The translations under genes and the position numbers were made by a program. A stretch of 64,000 nucleotides of DNA from Kappaphycus alvarezii (Eukaryota > Rhodophyta > Florideophyceae > Gigartinales > Solieriaceae), in contig NADL03000018.1 of assembly GCA_002205965.3 (NCBI GenBank), positions 620,001-684,000 of the forward strand. The letters are read 5' to 3'. The number at the start of each line of letters is the position of its first letter. Within the stretch, counting starts at the first letter, position 1. This document shows positions 1-13,412 of the stretch, one piece after another. The notes beneath the pieces are model-generated. The model was not told where the DNA came from. It saw only the letters and a list, made by a program, of their open reading frames with translations, and searched no databases.

Positions 1-3000
1 ATACCCCTCCAATATGCCATCTTCGATAAACTCACACTACTAACCCCGTATTTGACTGTGTTCTCCTCCTATCCCCTCGCTGGCTGTTTTCACTCAGAAG
101 CCAGAAAAAATAAATTAAAATCCAGTCAAAACTAATATCACAACTTTTTCAACCTAAACCTTCTCACAGAAAAAGGTTACCAATGTGAACCCCACCATCA
201 TCTTCAGTGTTGTTCATAATACCGCTAACAACATCTGTTTCACTTCCACCAAAATATTACACCAGTTGAATACCTCTTGCATTACAGTAGTACGTTTAAA
301 GTTAACGGGTATTGAAGTTTAGAAAATGGCGTCGGAGATGCCAATGCACGGATTGGATGGACTTATAAACAAAATGTGACATGAAATACCATTGAAAGCA
401 ATATTCAAGGATATTAACTACCGCCTTTCGAGACATACCAGTATTGCCCGCAATTTACCGTAGAGTTATCCCAAGCAAGTGTATTATCTGTGTTCATAAT
501 TATGCAAGACCTTAGCTGCCGCAAAATCTCACCATGGACAAGAAGTTCTAATAAGCATAGAATCGCTGAATTGAAACTTTTGTGAAAAAGAAGCACAGAA
601 CAGTAAATTAAACCTCAAGTTCTCACAGTATCTCCTGTTAGTCGAAAGAGGAGATATTTAATCATTTCGGGACATAAAAAATGGATTTTGTGAGTCCTGA
701 AACACTCTGTGTGAAAGAACCACTAAAAGGAGAAAATATTGGATTTAGAACATGGTTGACAGTTTCACTCCATATATATATAGTCCGGTGATCGAGAAAG
801 AAAATAATTTTTAGCAAAAGAAATGAGTACCAGATAAAGGCAAATCACATAGCTTGACTGTCATAGTTAAAAGTTACTCGCATTAATTTTTACTCTCTAG
901 GTTCGTCTTTAAGATCAGTAAAGTGGGACATAGCGAGGAAAAAATATTAGATATAATGCGAAAAATTGATGCTTTGCTTGGCAATTTCTGTATGTTAAAT
1001 TATTTGTGGTCCCATTCCTCAACCGCATGTTGACATAAGTGTTCCACTCACTCTGAATGTCTGTTGTTATCCCGCACTATTTTATGTTTCTAGAAAAAAT
1101 TGAGTTTTTTTACCCTTTTCTGGAGTATTGAAGCGGAGAATGCGGTCATTAGCCGTCTTAAAAACTTCTCTGAAGAATAGAGAGCGGTGATTTCATGGAA
1201 TCGTGAAATAAATCAACCTTTTGGATACAGGAGAAGTAGAACACAATACGAAAATATTTTAGAGCCGGTACAATACTCAGCTCCGATTATTAGAAATGGA
1301 ACCACCAGTTCTCTCTTTATAAATTGTTGGGAGTCTCGAACTAGTGGAAATCATAGGATTCTACTAATCAGGGGCTTCGCGATAGAGCTTTATATCTCTA
1401 TCTCGAGGCCAGAGCAAATTATTTCAAATAGGCTGTCGTCCTTAGGTTTTTTTTACATACATATATAAAGATCTACTTTCGTGTCCAAATAGCCAAGAAA
1501 AACTATCTACTTTATCAATCTCAGGTGTGAAGTCATGTAAGCGTTACAGAAAATTCATATAGAAGAAGTAAAATTTGAAAATATTAAGCGTAGTTGAATG
1601 TATAAGAAATCACCTCGAAAGACTCCGAATAAATTAGGTAAGTACGAAACAAGTCGAATCGATTACAAAACTTTCCAATCCTCTTATTCTGATTATGCGA
1701 AAATCCAAAAATATTGAATAATCGTTATGAAAGGAATTTGAATACAATAAAGAAATTTATTAGATGTTTATGTTTGAAATTCTAGAGTACCTGGGTAATG
1801 AAGGACCAAAACAAATCTTATTATGTGAAAAATTGGCTGGATAAACTGGTAACATGAATAATAAGCATTGTTTTCATAATATTTTCTCTTCAGTATGACT
1901 CTGTGTATACTAAAATTATATTAATGAACTTAAATTGGTCTTATACAGCCCAAGAAAACTTGAGAAAAGACTGATTTTGAATGAAAAAAATTTATTTCAG
2001 CCAAAATGGTGTGCTTAATATTGATCTTGAAAACACAAAATTCAATTTACTTACATAGTACCACCGAAGATATTAACATTATGGAATTGTTAGAATAAAA
2101 TATCTTTTAATGTGAGTTAGAACAATATTGATATCTTTTTAGTTAAATTGGGCAAAAATGGAGCCAAAGGCACAAAAAATCGGAACACAGAAACGAACTG
2201 TTTAGTCAGAACTGAAACCTACAATTGAGAAATATCAGATGCAAAACACGAAATTATAGCTAAACTAGCCCCAAAACTGAAAACTGGGGTCCCTTTGATC
2301 CAATTGTAAGTATTACCATGATTTTATCGCAAAATTGGGACGAAGTGAAATATGTTCAGGGACTTTTCGTAATGTTACGCAATTATTTGAAAAGCGTTGA
2401 AGTATTCCTAGAAGGATATGAAAATTATTAAAATTTCATATCATTCTAGAAACATAAAAAAAGAGAATTTATAATGATTGATAAGCATTTACCAGATCGC
2501 TTTCCATCTTAAAATACTTAGATAAAATTTATGAAATATGCTTAATTTCATAGCTATCACTTTTTTAGAGCAAGTTCCTTTGTTAACCGGATAAAAATCA
2601 TGCAAATACACATTCAAAAAACTGCGCATAGGTTGCTATATATGTATGCGTGAAAGGATTTCTAATATTTTACACAGTAACGCCTGGAAAAATGATAAAT
2701 CTTTGGTCCAAGAGCTTAAAGAGTGAATTTTAATTGTACAGGAATGTATTTATATAAGATATAAATGGGAAAAAAGCACTGAGAAGGTTCTATGTGTTCC
2801 CCTTTTCAAGCCGTCAAAACTTCTCTGAGGAACATCGCCATCTATTCAAGTCCTGGTGATTAGGTTAACTTTGAAATTTAATGAATTGATCAGTTGCAAT
2901 GTCAAAATATTTCTAAAAGAACCCGATTGGAGCCATGGTAATAAATGGTTGTATCATACTAATTTGTGTAAAAAGTTAGTATGCCAATTTTTGTCACTTT

Positions 3001-3939
3001 TATTTTGCCTGTACGATTTATTTCTGAACAACAGGGGAGAGTTGTTAAATACTACATTGAAGTACTATTTTATTTAACAATCTTAACTTGAATTGGACAT
3101 AGGCATATGAAAAATGAGAAAGCGGAAGTTATTAGGACTTAGTATAGGAAGGAGAATACCATTACTATCGATTGAAATTATTTAATCTGAGACTTGCCAA
3201 AGCCAAAAAAGGTTCAAAAAAAAATTTATGATAGATTTATTGAAATCAAATTTACGATCAAAATTCCGTGAATATCAAAAGTATGTTCTGAATGAAAATA
3301 ATGACTTTTATAGCTTAGTCCTAACCACCAACGTGTACTTAAATGGCTCAGGAGGTATATCATTTAATTAATTTTCGACTTATTCCCAAACTTCAACCCT
3401 AGTTATTGCTCATATAGTGACAAACAACTTTTTGGTCAATATAATAATGAAAATCCTTCACTTTAGGTAAAAAATACATTTTCAAACTCATACCGCAATA
3501 TTGTTCACAATCTAGTGTCTATCCACGATAGCACTGTCCCCATTTGAGACAAACTTTGTCTTCGCATGAGGACAAAACTGTTTATCGTACAAAAATGTAC
3601 AACAACAGTTCAGCAGTTTAGTTTCTATTGCTCAAATATTCATCTAATCAAAAAAGATAAATATATATAATGTCTTCAGAGAAGCTTTCATACTATAAAC
3701 ATTAAATCGATTTATAAATCAGATTAAACGAATATGATGATAAATGTTCCTCCAAGTTATGATAATGTAAAAAGTTATCTATGTCTTATTTCAGAATATT
3801 TGGACACTTTCAAAACGTTTTCATTTTCATTTGGCGGGGATTAAGGAAGAAAAGTAGTTTCGGGAAACATGTGATACCCGAAAGAGTCTTTTGAAATCGA
3901 ACTTACCTATCAGAGGAGGATGAGTGCAACGGGAAACGA
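1..3939. other. AT-rich DNA without a supported gene
   Basis: Strongly AT-rich, with stop codons dense in all frames and no reading frame that looks like a protein. The open frame at 1187-1468 encodes nothing recognisable. Structure seen here: an imperfect hairpin at 1373-1387/1396-1410 (13 of 15 positions pair, 8-nt loop), and a dispersed repeat copy at 3512-3573 listed separately. Confidence 0.7.
3512..3573 (+). repeat. dispersed repeat, copy A (inverted partner at 33107-33166)
   Basis: The stretch from AGTGTCTAT through GCACTGTCC and ACTTTGTC to ATGAGGAC is found again, reverse-complemented, at 33107-33166. About 35 of the 43 core positions agree. The family is unknown. Copy B ends a few bases from the left end of the copia element, so the repeat may be part of an older element used as a landing site. 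Confidence 0.6.
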
Positions 3940-5233
3940 TTATCTCGTCATGTTCTTTGTACATGTGGTGAAATGGCAGCAAAAAACAGAGCAAGGGTAT
4001 ATTCGTGCTCGAGTTTCGTCAATGCGCCCTTCGAGCAATGCAACATAATTACAGCAGCGAATTTGATGTCTAAACTGTGAGACAAGATCGGCAATGCACT
4101 GAATACCGTCAGCAAAAAGGAAAATAAGCCTAGTACTTTCTAGGACCCAGCAGTCTATACTTGGATGCTGGAGATCGTCCATTACTCATTGCTGTTTGAA
4201 AAGTTGGTCCATATATCTCGAAACGAATTTGGCTTTATTTTTGTAACTATGCGCAGATGGTCTACTTCAATCAATGTATTTAAAGCAACCAAAAATTTCA
4301 CTTCAGAAAAAATAAGCTGTGAGAAGAGTTCAAATACTTATGATATCACAATTAAATTTTCTTTTCAATGCGATGGATGGATCCAAAGAGGGGTTTTTAG
4401 TACAAGATTGCTCGTATGCATCAATTTTCAAGTGTAATTCTAACATTAGTTCCCAATCTATATCTTCTCGTGCGTTACTTGCATTCTTTATCGATTTCAT
4501 TTTTGAAGGCATTTTGAGTAGACTGAAATGATTTTTGCGGACAGTATTTATCGGTAGGCTGTGGCTACTACTGTGCAATCTTCTTTACCAATATTTATGT
4601 CAAGACTTAACCAATGAATGTGTCGGCGTATTTGCATTAAGAGATAGATTTTTCTACCTCTTATACAGCGAAAACTTTGACGGAGTTCTTTTCTTCCCGT
4701 TTCACTACAAAAGTGTTGAAATCCTAATTTCCTAATCTGATTCAGAATCTTTGCAAGAGTATGAGTATTTATTTCCAATGCTTTCTTCTTCAAAACCAGC
4801 TCTTCTCTCCAAAAGCCAATCGAAGCGCCCTTTTTTGACACTGGACAGCCCTGCTGCTTTTTTCCCAACTGATCTCGGTTCGTACTCATTTGTCCTACTT
4901 GGGAGGGTTTTCCCCTCACTGAGCCAGCCAACTACTGAAATAGTCCCATCCTTACTTAACTTTTGACTTCGCCAGACCGGAAAGCTTTTTACCCAAACTT
5001 TTCCCTCTCTTAACTTTGCACGCTGATTTCTCCCTGATCTTTTGTCAGTTGGAGCTGGTAGTTCAGTCTCTCTGTCGGTTGCTGGGAACAAAACTTCTTC
5101 AGCGGCTGCGATGATTTCATCGTATTTTCCCATTTATCTAGGAACTCAACTTCTTCCGCTAGTAATGGAACGTGCCATACCCATTCCCCAATTTTTCCCA
5201 ATTTTTCCATTTAATATTGTGGAGAGAAGATAG
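3940..5233 (-). pseudogene. unrecognised decayed coding-like stretch
   Basis: On the minus strand, protein-like reading passes through several overlapping frames: 5210-5010, 5133-4732 (133 codons, rich in K, E, R and S, beginning MGKYDEIIAAAEEVLF), 4931-4548, 4578-4330 and 4182-3940. The run is GC-richer and more hydrophilic than its surroundings, and adjacent frames take over from each other as in a gene broken by small indels. I see no catalytic motif, signal peptide or membrane span that names a family. Among so many transposon remains, an accessory protein of a mobile element is a reasonable inference. A chance cluster of open frames cannot be excluded. Confidence 0.3.
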
Positions 5234-5239
5234 AATAGA

Positions 5240-8200
5240 GGCAACAAAATGCCCCGAAGTCAGCAATTTATGTCATTACATATTTACATGGTTGTGTGGA
5301 ATTCGATGCACTGCATCTCAAAACGTATCTAAAAAACTTGACCACAGAGCACCTCTAATACGTTCTCTCCGTGCTGATCAAACATCCTGATGGAATCTTC
5401 TAGTTTGCATTTATTTTCTGGCTTACAATTCAGCTTACTGATTCAGAACAATTTCGCCATACCTTAATTTCTCCCAAAGGACCTCTGATATACCATGGCA
5501 TAATTTTTCTACTTTGATGTCTTTTCTCTTTCTGCTCCAAATTCAGCGGCAGAAACTTTTCAGACCATTTAGGAAGAAATAATACTGCCCTCAAAAAATC
5601 TGCTGAAGTGATTGTTCGCACTGCAGTTAAAGAATGTTATTATTAAATCCTTAAACTGCATAATTACTAAGGTAAAATCTTGATTTGACTTCAAAGTGGC
5701 TAGAAATAGGAAGACATAATTTTAATCAGTTCCTTTAATTATTAATGTAATATTTTAAGGAGTAACGTTAAATCTATAGGCATATTGTTAATATTCATGC
5801 CATAGTAAGATGAAAATATAATCATAAGCACAAGCTTGTTCCGTCAATTGATGATTAATTTCAGGAACACTAATAATAATTATGAAAAACGGTAACATTT
5901 AAATTCCTTTGATTGTAGTTTCTCCGATTCACCGACAATTGATAGCTTTTTACTTACCTAGAACTACTCCTGAATATTTCCATTGAAGAAAAATGGCAGC
6001 AATAAAGTCTTAAATTTATTAAGAATAAGTTATTCGCGTTTAAAATGGCAAAAGACCAGTGCGTGAATGAAAACAGGAGATAAGCGTAATGCCGATAAAA
6101 TTCAAAGGGACTTTTCACGCGTACAATTCTAATGACGTAAACCCTTAGTACTCCTTACCTCTCTTCAAATGGGAAAAATAAAGTATAGAAAAAGTGAGAT
6201 ACATATCTATAAATTATTAGAAAAATGTTTCTTAGAACTGTAATAATCAAATTTGGCTCTTGCGATATTGAAAAAAATCTCGGAAAATTTATTTGACCAG
6301 AACTTTTGTAAAAGATCCGTAATTAAAAGGCATCAAGGGTTGATAAATGCATACACGAGTAACTATTTACTGTTCAATATCATCTTTTTTATTAATGACC
6401 AGAAATTTTCAAAATTTGGCAGCAGTATACAAGTAGAGAAACGGAACCGAGGTAAGTTGGTCTTTGTTTTCTCTTTAAGAGGATTTTGCATCGATTCGTG
6501 TAGGATTACTTTTCCTTGACAAAACTATTGCTTAAACATGTAGTTAATATTTTCTTTATGTCAACATGAAGTACTTTCAGACGTTCAATTATTGTTTTCA
6601 AACATTTATTAATGTCTTAAGTACTAGCTCGAAAGTTTCTCAGTAGATGATGCCGTCTTCTGTACTATATTCTACTCTGACTGAAGCATACACACGTTAA
6701 AAATCATCAGTAAACATGTTCGATACATACACTTGGGAAGTGTACTTAACTGTTGACTCGACTTAAGTAGCTTCATTATTCTCATATTTACATCTAATTA
6801 TGGTTCATATGTCTTTCTTCGTTCTTCAGAGACCCTTGAAACCAAAACTTCTATTGTTGGCAATTGTTCAAAGCAACTCCGAGATCCGACATGCATCACA
6901 GAGAAAATCAACGACAGTGTGATTGCCATGTTTCTCAACCATTCTATCTGGGACAACTTAATATTATTACAAAATATCCCTGGTCCTTTTATAAGCACTT
7001 ATTTTTCGCTTTAATATCATTTGAGCTGCACCTGACTTCCTCAAAGTACACATTTATCCGATTAATTACCTTTTTGCAACTAGCTAGTCGCAGAAGTTTC
7101 GATACAAACCTCTCTTCTGTTCGCTTTTTGTGTAAAATATAACATAAATTTCAGATAGAAGTATTCTTCACCACAAATTTGCTCCTGCGGAAACTACATC
7201 CTATGCAAAAATTATTCGTGTTGATGGCTACTAAAATTCAATAAAGTTTTAACAATTAAAAAAAGAATACGATTTGCGGAAATGTTTTAAATCTGTCCCG
7301 ACTGCTAATTTTACTCATAAAATTTTTACGGAAATTCGAATCCTCAACAGTTCCCCAAGGAGGTTCTTTATTTCTTTCTAAGTAAGCCAGGTATATATTG
7401 AGAGTACCAGATAACTTTTTTCGTATATATACGAGTGTAAATACGATTTGTAGAACCATATAGACGTCTGTTATCGCAAATCTTTGATGAACATCTTTTC
7501 CACCGATTTGGGATATTTAAGCTTCAGTAGTTCTCTAATTAGCATAAATATTCTTTGATACCGTAATCTAATTGAAATAAAAGAAAAAAGTTCTGTTTGG
7601 TTAAACTCTAGACTATACATGCAGCAGTAAATACAGTTTTACCAGATGTGATTTAATCAGTTTTCTATGCCGATAAACCAACATTATATGACCCTTTTAT
7701 TGGTTTTCCTTCAAATGTTTCCTTAACGAAAAGAAACATCCCTCAATTTTATCTCTATGTATCCTAGAATGGATTTTTAGAAATTAACTGATGAAATGAA
7801 AGTCATAACTGTATACTTTGTCACTTAGCTCTGTAAATTACTTATAGTACCAAATTTTGCTGAAAAAATAAAGTGACGCTGTCTTGATCATCATTAAATG
7901 AATAGAATAGACTTTCTGTCACATTTTACCGCCAATGTACTCTCCTAATAGTTATTATTTTACTTACTTGTCTTAAAGTAAACTATTTTGTAGATATTTT
8001 TGACTTCCACTCATTTGCAAAGCTTCTTATCATCCAAAAAGGGGACCTTTAAGATTCGCTCTAAATATATATATATTTATCTGATCACATTCAATGACAA
8101 TTTAAATGGATAGTTTATAGCCCCTTCAACCTTTTAGACTCAGAAACAGAGCTAAATCTGTTATAGAGGGCGCCAACGGTGCCTTTTCATCATAATACGT

Positions 8201-11150
8201 AATTTTCCCTGGCAAAACAGAGTTTTGCAATCACATTTTTTAAAACACTTCCGTTTTTGTCGTTCACTATGAATAATCAAAACATGAGAATATAAATTGT
8301 CTTCGAAAATTTAATTTTAGCCTTAATTTCGCGTTTTTAGTTTTACATTGCTCCAAACAGAAACATGTTTTGCATCCTAGCGTATCGTAAACCACTTTAT
8401 GTTATATTAAATATCTAAAAAGAGCATGTGTGCATAAGTAAGCATATAGATGTCCATTTCACATTAGGCTCCATTTTTTCCAATTGAAATCTATTCAAAA
8501 TATGCCATGCTTATCGCAGCTTTCTGCTATTAATTTCACACATATTTGTGCATGAAGCGCATTCAAATAAATAAATACTTCATAAAGTGAAACAAAAGCC
8601 CTACTGTATTAGTAGGAATTCTAATGAATCAAATAGAGATTTAGGGTCTAGTAAACAATAAAAACGCTATTTAGACTACAGCATAGATGAAATTAGTACG
8701 TTATACATCTGTATGAATTCGTCGCAAAGAAAGCAATAAAATTCCAAAGTTCCATGTAGCTTTCCTTCAATATACCTGAATTCCCTCTACAATGTAATTT
8801 TTGTACGTACACCGCGGGAATAGGTTGAAATTAAATTTTTTTCTGCATATTGAGGTAAAAGTCCAATTCACACTGATTTACTCGTCCTAGGTGCATATCA
8901 GTATATTTATACGCGAAAAAATAGATGCAGTTTCGCATCATCCCACTACGGAGGTCGAAATAAACCAATAACTTTCTGGAAAACTTTCAGTCCATCTGTT
9001 TAATGAAGCATATCTTAACTGAAAATTATTTTGCGTGCACCGACGAACAATTTAAATGACTGCAGGTTCCATCTGCTGAACACGGGAAGCTCTAGTTTCA
9101 TCATTTACAAAAGTAAATACTTTTTGATCTCAATGCTTTATATTCACATAGATCTAATACTAGAAAACAGTACTAATTCGTCGCATGACACCATTTTTGC
9201 GCATGAAAAACAAATTGAGTCTAAAGATGGACCTATCGAGACACCTCAATATATTATTAGAACTTCGGAAAATTTTTAATCTTTTAAGGAATAAAAAACG
9301 CACATCTTGGTGGGAAACAGGCAAGTAGCGGCACTCTCCAAATGAGTTAAAGCTAGCTCTTATATAGAGGGGCATTTTTGTTCCGTCGACTGCTATTTTA
9401 CGGAAGACGATATGATTTCAGCTCCAATGGTTTCATTACTATATCGCCCTAACAAAGATCACCAGGAGATTTAACTACTAAGCTAAGAGCAGCATTTTAC
9501 CACTAAATCATTAGTAAGGCCACTTATGTTACGTATAGTCGCGATATAAAGTTGCCCTGCAATATGTATTTACTTTGCAGTATCAACACGGCAACTTACA
9601 AAAATTAAGAAAGCGAGTAATACTGAGTCCCAGCTTCTAAAAATGTGAGCTATCTTGCATACCCTTCCCAAACCTACGTTAAAAATATCCAGGCAAAATC
9701 TGTCCTCTCCAGGAATTTTTCAATTCCCACGAATGGTACCACCACAAAACTTCCTTTCTCCGGTGGTAATAGAATATAATGAATTTCAATCTGTAATTCA
9801 ATAGTGAAATTAACACGAGAACTGCTCCAAAACATGAAAGATTGGCGGTTATGTCTTAACAAATAACCCAATTCGTTCCAATGATAATTTCAGTTGGAAT
9901 TACTGTCTTTGGCAAATGGCGACCTGAAAAGCTGCGTAGGGCTGACACAGTCAAATCTCAGTGAGATTCTGAGTCGAAAATACTTCGGAGAGGTTGAAGA
10001 TGATATGCCACAATGGAAATGCAGCAACATGAATTTCTTGACTTCGAACCACTTCGTAGTACACGTAAAATGTAAAAATACATTCAACACAAAAATAGAA
10101 TATATAGAAAAACAATCTGATGAATTTTAATACCAATCAGAAGAACCATTTTATAGAACATCTTACATCTCGAACGAGTTTTCCCGTGCAAATATCCATG
10201 AAATTACTCAAAATACTGATATTTCCATAGCTGAGGAAGAATATCTACTGGAAAGCCACCCATCTTACCCTGTCTCCCTTTAGTCATAATGAGTCCTTGA
10301 TTCCGTTCTATAGCGTAATATTTGTGGTTTAAGAGAATTATTGGTCATTTTATTTACCTCATTTCATTGACAAACTCGACTTAGTGTAATATTGGAAGTA
10401 TCAGTATCAGAACATTACTTTCAATTTTCCTGCACAATTAGCGATAACAAGTGTAAAATATTTTTTTTCTCCAGGTAAAACCTCCGAGAACATAGGGCCT
10501 TACCTCCACCTTGTTGTCGCCCAAAGGATAATATATGAAAAAGGAGAGCCAATTGGTATGAGAAATTGTTTGCTTAAATTTCTTAATCTCATACATTGCT
10601 ATTTAATTTATTTGATGGACTGACTGATCATAAAGGCTGTGACCTCCCGTTACTACAAGTTTTCGATGTAGATATGGATGCTAAGGGTTAAGATTATTCG
10701 ATGTTATCCTTTTATTAGAGTCCCTCCCAATACCCAACACTCAACGTAAATTGAAATTTCGCAAAATCTTTTAGCTCTTTGTTTTATTGTATACTTACCA
10801 TTTGTAGTGATCAAAATGGGAACTATCAGATTTATTTTTTTCATAATTCGTATAGCCATATATAAAATATGCAGACTGTCTGTACACAACAGACTCTACA
10901 TGCTACAGTTTTTCTCAATACGTATTCATAGTTCATGATGCTTTTCAAAGTGAGATATAAGCGAATGAACTGTAACAATCAATATACTCTGAAAACACCT
11001 TGTCATAAGGCGTGGTGGAAATGACCCTTTTTATATTGTAATAATTTTGTACCACATAATTTAGTATTTTCGTTAAAAATCATTCATTATCGAAGCCATA
11101 AAATTAAAATATATTTCGTTGATATTTAGACATAATGTTGCATTTATATG
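5240..11150. other. AT-rich gene-free stretch
   Basis: Only short open frames, none protein-like. No transposon terminus, RNA gene or long repeat was recognised. Confidence 0.65.
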
Positions 11151-11404
11151 GAATTCACTTTGAGAGAGGAGGAAGAAAAATTAGAGGCGGAAGGAACGAG
11201 TCACTATTATTTCAACATTAGCTTTGAAAGGGCGATTCCAGGCGATGATTACAGGTCAAGGCACCCCGGGGATAGTCACAAAAAATTGAAGACCAGTAGG
11301 TAACAGTAGTCTCAAAATATCGAAGAAGATCTGGAAGCAAAACCGGCTAGATTGACTTCTATTCTAAGGATAAAATTGAAGCAAAAGTACGTTTGGAATA
11401 AATA

Positions 11405-13412
11405 ATGCGCAAGATGACCGCGATTTCGGTAAAGAAATGCATAGCGTTGAGTTTCAGCGTGAGTCCAACTGAAAACAGTAGCGGGAGGAGTGCCGCTGAT
11501 GATAGCGGAGAGACAAGGGAGGCGGATACTGACAGAGGTACCTCTGAAGAAGTTAATATAGTTAATATCAGTTTTGATGGAGCTGAAAGTCCTAGAAACC
11601 AAAGCAAGAGCCCTAGAGGTGATGAGAGCGAGGGTACGAATGATGATAACTGTTATTGGGCTGGGACAAGCAAGAAGGGGTAAACGGAGTTCGACGGGAG
11701 CAAAATATAGACATGAGCTACAAAAAGAACGGGTAAATATGGAAGGTGTCGAGGACAAAAAAAATGCGACCCAAAAACTGTTCGCGAAAGGAAGGAAAGA
11801 AACAACCAAAGGGAATCTCAGATTAAGAGAGAGTTGAGAGGGGTAGAGGCACATCAATAGGATGTGCGAGGGGAAGGGAAATGATGTAACATCTCTTGTA
11901 TAGTCCCTCGATAGTAATAAGGACACAGGTTATGATGTAAGTGCCCATCAATCGGCTTGTGGAATGCAGGATGGGGAGCCTGAGGCCTAGGGCAAATTTA
12001 TATTCATGGAAAAGGATAGAGCAATAAAAGGGAAACTTACTGATATCTTTGACGAGGTCGATATTGATTTAAATGACATAGATGACAATCGAAAGTAATA
12101 CGGTGGTTTTTTGTTTGGTCACTCAGTGGCATAGCACTTCTGCAGTACAGGCAGGAGTACTTGTAATTACGATGAAAGCTATTGTAATGGTTTTGGGGAG
12201 AGCTCGTATAGTGGTACATCCGAAGTACGGAAACAACCATTTACAATACTTGGTGTTTGCGCATTTCATTGGAGTAGAATGCAAGGAGACGCGGATTGAA
12301 GCATTGAATGCGTGCAAAGATATACCTGGGTTCGATGTATCTGATCTCTCGACTATTCAATATCAAAAAAAACATATTGACGCTGCATGCAAGGGACGTA
12401 CGGAGAACGCAAAAAATTTCTTCGATCCATTGCACGTTCGTAAGAATCTCGCCCGTAAAATGGGCGGTGGGAAGCGCGTCAGTATAGCACTTTATGAAAA
12501 GGCCCTTTATGCATCTAGTGTTGCAGAGGTTTAGTCACTGAAACTGGGACCGTCAAGATATCAAGCCGAGTACCTCGGCAATTTCAGTAACTCTGAGCTT
12601 TGTCGCGGTTGCTCCTCTCTCGAGACACTATTGTAACTTCGCAAGGAGCCAAAAGTGGAATAGCTGTTCCATTAAAAAATCATTTCAGATCTGTGGATCC
12701 CAATAAACAGCTTGAAGCAAAGAAAGACATTTCCAAAGAATTCAGCGACTTCCTTTGCCTTCAAAGATCATATTTCTTACCATATGCGAAGTTTAATATC
12801 AAAGGTGATGCTGAGGTCTCCCTTCTATCGGGATTCGGTTGGATGGGTCGAGGAAATAGGTCATATAGAAGATACTATGCTGATTTTTAGTGATAGATCC
12901 TTCTTGCACCATGTTATTCTTAATGCCAACTTCCACATACCACCAACGTGTTGCACTAACAGCCATAATGGTATTAGTCTACCACTTTACAACGGTAGGG
13001 CCGTTCTATGTGAGCAATACCGGTCAGTAAACTTGCATAACTTTATTGTGAAGATGTACCTGGCAAGTACTTGGAAAGGCCAATATAAGAATGTCAATTT
13101 CTCTTATCCGGCTCCGCATGCCATTAAAGATGTCAAAATAGATAGTAGAGTTACTGGTTGCAGCCGGTAAGAATAATAAAATTCAAAATTTTATCCCTCC
13201 TCCGACGGGTAATCCTTCGAAAATATAGAAAAGATGAAGGTCAATTGGTACGCGAGAAGACCAGCTTCGAAGCGTAAGAGAACTCTTGACTGCTCACTTT
13301 GTGGACTTTCAGATCTTACTAAGCCGCGCTTCCGTCTTCATCAGGTGGTTGACGATGATAAAACCATAAAATGCCTCTAATAGCCCTGTTTTGTGGCTTG
13401 GAAGTTGGGACA
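11405..13412 (+). mobile_element. decayed MULE-like transposase gene
   Basis: A GC-richer block reads as one broken protein on the plus strand. 11405-11683 encodes a hydrophilic S/E/D-rich N-terminal part, continued in another frame at 11574-11837. 12082-12534 (150 codons from an ATG) carries the informative segment: FFDPLHVRKNLARKMGG followed by ALYEKALYASSVAEV. That resembles the part of MULE-type transposases in which a histidine and KN motif follow the catalytic aspartate. Broken continuations lie at 12600-12890 and 12712-13170. A CSLCG...PRFRLH zinc-finger-like end precedes a stop near 13380. Several frame changes and stops make it non-functional. No terminal inverted repeats or target duplication were found. 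The MULE call rests on motif resemblance, and another DDE family is possible. The 204-codon open frame on the opposite strand at 11312-11926 is its shadow. Confidence 0.45.

Noticed and set aside
1373..1410. Hairpin inside the 1187-1468 open frame as a regulatory RNA
   Set aside because: Only 13 of 15 positions pair. A single such hairpin is expected by chance in this much DNA.
11312..11926. 204-codon minus-strand frame
   Set aside because: Antisense of the acidic N-terminal part of the MULE-like gene. Its composition mirrors that gene and carries no motif.
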